Source: JBEKOF01 sp049513975
GTDB taxonomy: Bacteria > Verrucomicrobiota > Verrucomicrobiia > Limisphaerales > Palsa-1400
Reading direction: 5' to 3'
Assembly (NCBI GenBank): GCA_049513975.1
Contig: JBEKVM010000003.1
Location: 17,934 to 81,933, forward strand
Length of the DNA stretch: 64,000 bases
The notes under the pieces were generated by a model, which saw nothing but the letters and a program-made list of their open reading frames with translations, did not search any database and was not told the DNA's origin. Shown one piece after another: positions 59,413-64,000 of the stretch (its first letter is position 1; each line of letters begins with the position of its first letter). The translations under genes and the position numbers were made by a program.

Positions 59413-60210
59413 ATGCCTCATACTTCCCCCGTGCCGACCAATATCATCTCCGTGGCCAACCAAAAAGGCGGCGTGGGCAAGACCACCACCGCCATCAACC
59501 TGGCCGCTTGCCTGGCCTCGGTTGGCCAGCGGGTTCTCCTGGTGGATTTGGACCCCCAGGCCAACGCCACCAGCGGCCTCGGCCTGGAAAAACTGGAAGG
59601 CGCCAGCGCCTACCGGCCCCTCCTGGGCCAGGGCGGCCTTCTGGAAAAAATCAAACCCACCGCCTTCGCCCGCCTCAGCGTCGTCCCCAGCGAAGTGGAC
59701 CTGTGCGGCGCCGAAATTGAAATCGCCCGCGCCGAAAACCATCTGCAGCGCCTCTCCCTCCTCCTCCAGCCTCCCGCCCTCCTGGCCCGCTTCGATTTTA
59801 TTATGATTGACTGCCCTCCCTCCCTGGGCATCCTCACCCTCAACGCCTTTGCCGCCTCCGACCATCTCATCGTCCCCCTGCAATGCGAGTACTACGCCCT
59901 GGAAGGCATCTCCACCAGCCACCGCGTCCTCAGCCAGGTGCGCGACAACGGCATCAACCCCCGCCTCAACCTCCTCGGCATCCTCATGACCATGTTTGAC
60001 AGCCGCACCCGCCTTTCCGCCCAGATTGTGGGCGAGGTCCGGGACCATTTCGGCCCGACCGTTTTTGACACCGTCATCCCCCGCAGCACCCGTCTGGCCG
60101 AGGCCCCCAGCTTCGGCAAACCCATAATTTATTACGATCCCTACAACGCCGGCGCCGCCGCCTACGAAGTTCTGACCCAGGAACTCCTCAAGCGGCTCGG
60201 CGAGAAATAA
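59413..60210 (+). CDS. ParA/Soj-family ATPase
   Basis: The 265-residue product has the deviant Walker A motif VANQKGGVGKTTTAINLAAC, the A' motif LLVDLDPQANATSGLGLE and Walker B in FDFIMIDCPPSLGILT. The rest, including EYYALEGISTSHRVLSQVRD and VIPRSTRLAEAPSFGKPIIY, is standard for chromosomal Soj proteins. It acts in DNA segregation, normally with ParB and parS, but no parB follows here; transposase remnants and repeats come next. Start ATG 59413 follows an ATAATTCATACTTCATAATTG repeat (59385-59411). Confidence 0.92.
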   Translation: MPHTSPVPTNIISVANQKGGVGKTTTAINLAACLASVGQRVLLVDLDPQANATSGLGLEKLEGASAYRPLLGQGGLLEKIKPTAFARLSVVPSEVDLCGAEIEIARAENHLQRLSLLLQPPALLARFDFIMIDCPPSLGILTLNAFAASDHLIVPLQCEYYALEGISTSHRVLSQVRDNGINPRLNLLGILMTMFDSRTRLSAQIVGEVRDHFGPTVFDTVIPRSTRLAEAPSFGKPIIYYDPYNAGAAAYEVLTQELLKRLGEK

Positions 60211-60692
60211 AATCATCCCGCCGGGATGAAATCATGCAGCCGCGTGCTGCGGGGAACGCGCCGCTCTGGATTATCCCGACGGGGTAAGATCATTCAGCCC
60301 AGCAACGGTGTTGCGAGGAACGAGCTACCCTGGGTGGGCGAATGACAAATTCATGCAACTCTGAAGGAGTTGAATCAAACGCCAGATTCAAGCACCATCC
60401 CCTCATGCCGCAATCACTCGGATATTCACAGGTGGAGACGGTGCGAAATTACATTGCGGGACAAGAGGAACATCACCGTAAAGTTTCGTTTCAGGATGAG
60501 TTGCGTGAATTTCTCAAACGCTATGAAATCGTATTTGACGAACGATATGTTTGGGATTGATGCAACCCCTTCGGGGTTGATGATTTTTATGGACATTGAC
60601 CCAAGGTAGCTCGTTCCTCGCAACCTTGGGCTGGATGATCGCACCCCTTTGGGGTTTTCCCAGCCGAAACAGGATGCGGGCGCGGTCCAGCC
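60211..60692. mobile_element. REP-associated transposase (RAYT) element remnant
   Basis: Inverted repeats of about 35-40 bp (60295-60335 and 60599-60633, sharing GAGGAACGAGCTACC or its complement) flank the transposase fragment. AACCCC/GGGGTT palindromes are at 60564-60578 and about 60643-60655, and related REP-like units extend to 60216. Together they look like a decayed IS200/REP-type element between parA and gspG. Confidence 0.7.
60408..60560 (+). pseudogene. C-terminal fragment of a REP-associated tyrosine transposase
   Basis: The open segment encodes YSQVETVRNYIAGQEEHHRK then VSFQDELREFLKRYEIVFDE and RYVWD, which closely matches the last 45 residues of Y1-type REP-associated transposases (Y-I-x-x-Q-x-x-H-H-r...sF-x-x-E-x-x-x-f-L-k-k). 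The catalytic domain with the HUH and Tyr motifs is missing, so it is inactive. Confidence 0.8.
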
Positions 60693-61160
60693 CTACCGCT
60701 GCTCGATCGGCGTCCAATTGCCGATGACGTTAGTTCCTCCCTGGCCGTCCTTTCCCTTGGAGTAGAGATCGAAACTTGCCGGGTTGTGTTTGCCCGGAAT
60801 TTCATAAACATAAGCCTGTCCCCAAGGGTCGGGCGGAACTCTGTCCGTTTGCAAATAGGGGCCTTTCCAAGTGTCCTGCGCATCGCGCGGTTTTGTTATT
60901 AAAGCCTGCAAACCGTCGCCGCCTTTCGGAAGATGCCCGTTGTCCAGTTCAAACGCGGAGAGCGCCGAGACGAGAATGGCAATCTCCGCTTTGGCGGCGA
61001 TTTGCCGGGCCTGCTCGGCACGCCATACGATCCTCGGAAGCACGAGGCCGGCCAGAATCGCCAGAATGGTCAAAACCAGCAATAGTTCCACCAGGGTGAA
61101 GCCGCGCCGGCTCCCTGGGTTCGTCCGGCCTGTTTTGGATTTGATAGTCTTCATGTCCAT
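60693..61160 (-). CDS. GspG-type major pseudopilin
   Basis: The 155-residue product has a prepilin leader, GSRRGFTLVELLLVLTILAI with G before F at the cleavage site, followed by an N-terminal helix. The C-terminal part matches GspG: LSAFELDNGHLPKGGDGLQA, ALITKP, WKGPYLQTDRVPPDPWGQAY and YEIPGKHNPASFDLYSKGKD followed by GQGGTNVIGNW (Ca-binding loop). It would build the type II secretion pseudopilus. No other gsp genes are near. A repeat-rich region lies downstream. Confidence 0.9.
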   Translation of the reverse strand: MDMKTIKSKTGRTNPGSRRGFTLVELLLVLTILAILAGLVLPRIVWRAEQARQIAAKAEIAILVSALSAFELDNGHLPKGGDGLQALITKPRDAQDTWKGPYLQTDRVPPDPWGQAYVYEIPGKHNPASFDLYSKGKDGQGGTNVIGNWTPIEQR

Positions 61161-61435
61161 AAGATGACCTTTCGGTTGTTTATTGGATGGAATCCTGAAA
61201 ACTGAATGTGATGAGACGGCTCATAGCTCGTTTTTTACCACAGGCTAATACTGGATACCGTTACCGCATTTAGTATGCCAACCGCGTCAAAGGCCGTTTT
61301 GCCGGCGAAACGCCGTGCGCTTTACTGGAGGCATCAACCTAAAAGCGCAAACCTTGCGCAAAGTTGTGCAAACAATGCTCGCTCATCCAGCCATTTTAAA
61401 CTTTGAACTTGGCGCTTTGAACCTACTTTAGGGGC

Positions 61436-62452
61436 ATGATTGAGACCTCTCCAATCCTGGCCGGCGGCCAAAGTGATTTTGTCACCCGCATCCCCCTGCC
61501 GCCGCCGCGGCTGGACGCCCTTTCCCGCGAGATTCTCCGCTTGAAACATAAGTTGAACGCCGTCCTCCTCGCCCATAATTATCAGGTTCCGGAAATCCAG
61601 GACCTGGCCGATTACGTCGGCGATTCCCTCGGCCTTTCCCAGCAGGCCGCCAAAACCAGCGCCGATGTCATCGTCTTCTGCGGCGTGCATTTCATGGCCG
61701 AAACCGCCAAAATCCTCAACCCCGGCAAGATCGTCATCCTCCCCGACCGCGACGCCGGCTGCTCCCTGGAGGAAAGCTGTCCGGCCCCGAAACTAAAGGC
61801 GTTGCAGGAGACCAATCCCAATTTTTACACTGTCACTTATATTAATTGCAGCGCGGAGGTCAAGGCCCTCAGCGACGTCATCTGCACCAGCGGCAACGCC
61901 GTCAAAATCGTCAACGCCTGCCCCCGCGAGCGCGACCTTCTTTTTGTCCCCGACGAAAACCTGGGCGCCTGGGTCATGGAACAGACGGGGCGAAAAATGA
62001 CCCTCTGGCAGGGCAGTTGTTATGCCCATGTCGAATTCACCCACGCCGGCGTCATGCGCATCCGCCGCCAATTCCCCGACGCCCCCCTCGTGGCCCATCC
62101 CGAATGCACCCGGGGCGTCCGCCTCCTGGCCGACGAAGTTTGCTCCACGGAAAAAATGGTGGATTACTGCAAAAAGAGTCCCGCCCCCGCCATCCTCATC
62201 GCCACCGAAGCGGGCATGATCCACCGCCTGCGCAAGGAATGCCCCGGCAAACAGTTCATCCCCGTTCCCATCGAGCACTGCCGTTGCAACGAGTGCAAGT
62301 TTATGAAGATGAACACCCTGGAAAAACTCCACGATTGCATGGCCCGCCTGGCTCCCCAAGTCGAATTAAGCCCCGACATCATCGAGCGCGCCCGCCGGCC
62401 CATCGAGCGCATGCTGGAAATCTCCTCCCAGCCCCTCGCCAACGCCGGCTGA
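61436..62452 (+). CDS. nadA: Quinolinate synthase NadA
   Basis: NadA condenses iminoaspartate and dihydroxyacetone phosphate to quinolinate in NAD synthesis. The 338-residue product shows KLNAVLLAHNYQVPEIQDLA, DVIVFCGVHFMAETAKIL, LPDRDAGCSLEESCPAPKLK, KALSDVICTSGNAVKIVN, VAHPECTRGVRLLADEVCST and VPIEHCRCNECKFMKMNTLE, which together carry the three Cys ligands of the [4Fe-4S] cluster and the catalytic His residues. Upstream DNA (61160-61435) holds no other gene. Confidence 0.95.
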   Translation: MIETSPILAGGQSDFVTRIPLPPPRLDALSREILRLKHKLNAVLLAHNYQVPEIQDLADYVGDSLGLSQQAAKTSADVIVFCGVHFMAETAKILNPGKIVILPDRDAGCSLEESCPAPKLKALQETNPNFYTVTYINCSAEVKALSDVICTSGNAVKIVNACPRERDLLFVPDENLGAWVMEQTGRKMTLWQGSCYAHVEFTHAGVMRIRRQFPDAPLVAHPECTRGVRLLADEVCSTEKMVDYCKKSPAPAILIATEAGMIHRLRKECPGKQFIPVPIEHCRCNECKFMKMNTLEKLHDCMARLAPQVELSPDIIERARRPIERMLEISSQPLANAG

Positions 62453-62466
62453 CGGATGGCAAAGGC

Positions 62467-62475
62467 GGGGGGGGG
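62467..62475 (+). repeat. Nine-G homopolymer after nadA
   Basis: A run of nine G lies 12 bp beyond the nadA stop, before the small membrane gene at 62541. Such runs are slippage-prone. Confidence 0.7.
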
Positions 62476-62540
62476 ACGCTGGGCGTTTGTCACATAATTG
62501 ACAAAAAAGCTGGCCAAACCTCCCTGAAATCTGTAAGTCT

Positions 62541-62711
62541 ATGTGGGTGAGCAACAAGGGAAAGCACAAAAACAACCTTTATTACCTGCTGCCAGGCATG
62601 GGGCGTGGCGCGCGCAAGCGATTTTGGCGCAACCTGGCCGTCGGCGTGCTCGTGGGTGTGCTCGCGGCAGGGCTGATGGCCTGGTTTTTCTGGTTCATTT
62701 ACACCCAGTAA
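62541..62711 (+). CDS. Small single-pass membrane protein
   Basis: This 56-codon frame (ATG 62541, TAA 62709-62711) encodes a basic, polar N-terminus (SNKGKHKNNLYYLLPGMG, then ARKRFWRN) and one membrane helix (LAVGVLVGVLAAGLMAWFFW). It is positioned just before the ABC ATPase gene (12-bp gap), and charge distribution predicts the N-terminus inside. I do not know the family. Codon use is like its neighbours. Confidence 0.6.
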   Translation: MWVSNKGKHKNNLYYLLPGMGRGARKRFWRNLAVGVLVGVLAAGLMAWFFWFIYTQ

Positions 62712-62722
62712 CAAACCCAGCC

Positions 62723-63520
62723 ATGCCCATCCTTGCCGTTTCCGACCTGACCGTGCGACGGGGTGACACGCTTATTCTTGACAAAATATCCTGGAAAGTC
62801 GCGCGGGGCGAGCACTGGGTCATCCTCGGCGCCAACGGCTCCGGCAAAACCTCCCTCCTCAGCGCCCTGACCGGCTACCTCACTCCCTCCGCCGGCCGCC
62901 TTGAACTGCTCTCCAAAACTTATGGCGCCTCCGACTGGCGCGATTTGCGCAAGCGCGTCGGCCTGGTCAGCTCCGCCGTTCGCCAGATGATTCCAGAGGG
63001 CGAACCGGCCCTGGAAACCATTGTCAGCGGCAAACTGGCCATGATCGCTTTCTGGGGCGCCATGACCGCCGCCGACCGCCGCCGCGGCTTGCGCCTGCTG
63101 CGGCTGATCGAATGCCGTGCCTTGGCGGACCGTCCCTGGCTTTTTCTTTCCCAGGGCGAGCGGCAGCGTTTGCTTATTGGCCGCGCCCTGATGGCCGGCC
63201 CGCCCTTGCTCATCCTCGACGAGCCTTGCGCCGGGCTGGACCCGGCCGCGCGCGAGCATTTCCTGCAATTTCTGCAACGTCTGGGCCGCGGCAAAAACCC
63301 TCCCACCCTCGTGCTGGTCACGCATCATGTCGAAGAAATCATGCCCGTTTTCAGCCATGTGCTGATCCTCCGGCGCGGCCGCGCCGTGGCCTGCGGCCCC
63401 AGAAAAACCGTGCTCACCTCGGCCGTGCTCTCCCAGGCCTTCCAGGCCCCGATCCGCCTGCAACGGCGCGACGGGCGTTACACCCTCAAACTTCTGAAAC
63501 AAACCCGCCGGCTCATGTAA
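62723..63520 (+). CDS. ABC transporter ATP-binding protein
   Basis: The 265-residue product is a complete ABC ATPase: Walker A in VILGANGSGKTSLLSALTG, Q-loop near LRKRVGLVSSAVRQMIPEGE, signature LFLSQGERQRLLIGRALMAG (S-Q-G-E-R), Walker B in PPLLILDEPCAGLDP and the H-loop in LVLVTHHVEEIMP. It resembles the single-domain ModF/YlmA-like ATPases of this length. No membrane partner gene is adjacent except the small protein at 62541, so its complex is unknown. ATG 62723 is chosen: the frame extends upstream but without ABC-like sequence. Confidence 0.92.
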   Translation: MPILAVSDLTVRRGDTLILDKISWKVARGEHWVILGANGSGKTSLLSALTGYLTPSAGRLELLSKTYGASDWRDLRKRVGLVSSAVRQMIPEGEPALETIVSGKLAMIAFWGAMTAADRRRGLRLLRLIECRALADRPWLFLSQGERQRLLIGRALMAGPPLLILDEPCAGLDPAAREHFLQFLQRLGRGKNPPTLVLVTHHVEEIMPVFSHVLILRRGRAVACGPRKTVLTSAVLSQAFQAPIRLQRRDGRYTLKLLKQTRRLM

Positions 63521-63535
63521 TCCAGCCGTCGCCCG

Positions 63536-63751
63536 TCAATCCTCGCGCCGCGACCAATAATAAATCCCGGCCAGAATGCCAGCCCCGGCCAGACTCATCC
63601 ACACCGCCGAATTGGCCAGGAAATAAGAAATGCCCATCAAGGCAATCCCGCCGAACAGTGGAGGCGCCGAGCGCTGCTTCTTGCCATAAACAAAAAAACC
63701 CAGGCCAATCCCGCCCCAAAACAACGAGGCCATCAGCCCGCCCAAGTCCAT
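63536..63751 (-). CDS. Small membrane protein, amino-acid-transport-like
   Basis: The 71-residue product has three short hydrophobic segments (GGLMASLFWGGIGLGFFVYG, PPLFGGIALMGISYFLAN and VWMSLAGAGILAGIYYWS). The W-G-x-I-G-x-G-f-x-x-Y-G-K-K-Q pattern near the start matches a small family of about 70 residues found in many bacteria, sometimes labelled amino acid transport protein. ATG 63751 gives this family's normal length; longer in-frame starts at 63871 and 63994 add unconserved residues. Confidence 0.7.
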   Translation of the reverse strand: MDLGGLMASLFWGGIGLGFFVYGKKQRSAPPLFGGIALMGISYFLANSAVWMSLAGAGILAGIYYWSRRED

Positions 63752-64000
63752 GTGAAAAGATGATAAATCTGGCGTCAACCAACCCCAACATAACAGGCCG
63801 GCGCGCAAAAGCGAGCAAGCAGGCCGGAGATTGGCAAACAACTGGCAGCCCAAAATAACTTGCCAGAGCATTGACCCGCCTCTAGCAGCCTGTCGGAATG
63901 GAATTTGACTTTGCCTGTTGAGGTATCGAAGTGAGACGGGCGGCAGCGGGTTTGCGTTCAAGAAAAACAAAAATTTCTTTTGACTCGATTTCACCGGCTT
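63752..64000. other. Window end, no clear gene
   Basis: Open frames here lack family likeness. AGCAGCCTGTCGGAAT at about 63887-63902 recalls insertion sequence ends, but no transposase is visible before the window stops. Confidence 0.3.

Noticed and set aside
59413..60210. parA taken as a marker of the replication origin
   Set aside because: No parB, gidA/mnmG, dnaA or parS accompany it, and the skew suggests this window is nearer a terminus.
63885..64000. Insertion sequence end at the right edge
   Set aside because: AGCAGCCTGTCGGAAT recalls IS ends, but no transposase or partner repeat is visible before the window stops.

Overview
The window looks like a chromosomal segment of a Verrucomicrobiota bacterium, probably of the Limisphaerales/Pedosphaera type. 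The grounds are a futalosine menaquinone pathway, an alternative complex III operon, exported proteins with GloVer and TIGR03067-like domains, several free-standing pseudopilins with the AFTLIELLVVIAIIAIL leader, and high GC. No 16S rRNA, tRNA or CRISPR was seen, so the placement rests on gene content and style.

Layout. (1) 1-16.7 kb is a rightward phage-like structural cassette: portal fused to prohead protease (5' end outside the window), HK97-type major capsid protein, a small exported protein, head-tail connector, tail-completion-like protein, putative tail tube, several unknowns, an SGNH-hydrolase tail-fibre-like gene with a frameshift, a coiled-coil protein, a large hub-like protein and a large structural protein. 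No terminase, tape measure, lysis gene or integrase is present. (2) 16.8-20.8 kb and 27.6-28.7 kb hold futalosine genes: ubiX, mqnP, mqnE, mqnA, and mqnC separately; a possible mqnX lies at 57.0-58.3 kb. (3) 20.8-27.4 kb is sparse and repeat-rich, with a zinc-ribbon protein, a pseudopilin, an HExxH protein, an HTH-MNT/HEPN toxin-antitoxin pair with a clear promoter and twin operators, and a membrane-anchored protein with two DTG motifs. (4) 28.9-34.1 kb: amino-acid permease, REC-HDOD-membrane fusion, M20 peptidase. (5) 34.2-45.5 kb is a leftward operon, actABCDEF followed by CcoN-, CcoO- and CcoP-like genes; the CcoN-like protein lacks nearly all haem and copper ligands. (6) 45.8-58.3 kb: exported enzymes, peptidases, two-haem cytochrome, beta-propeller and amidohydrolase genes. 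(7) 58.3-63.8 kb: hpf, a response regulator, parA, a remnant REP-associated transposase, gspG-like, nadA, an ABC ATPase and two small membrane proteins.

Together, the mqn genes make menaquinone, ACIII oxidises menaquinol, and electrons should pass through c-type cytochromes to an oxidase that is not obviously encoded here.

A striking property is the abundance of short-unit tandem arrays (hexamer GATTAA/GATTAG, heptamer AATGCAR, and others). They often lie directly before start codons, and they are inserted in frame in several phage-like genes. The plus strand is G-rich up to about 21-29 kb and C-rich afterwards, even where genes point the same way, which suggests a replication-strand switch.
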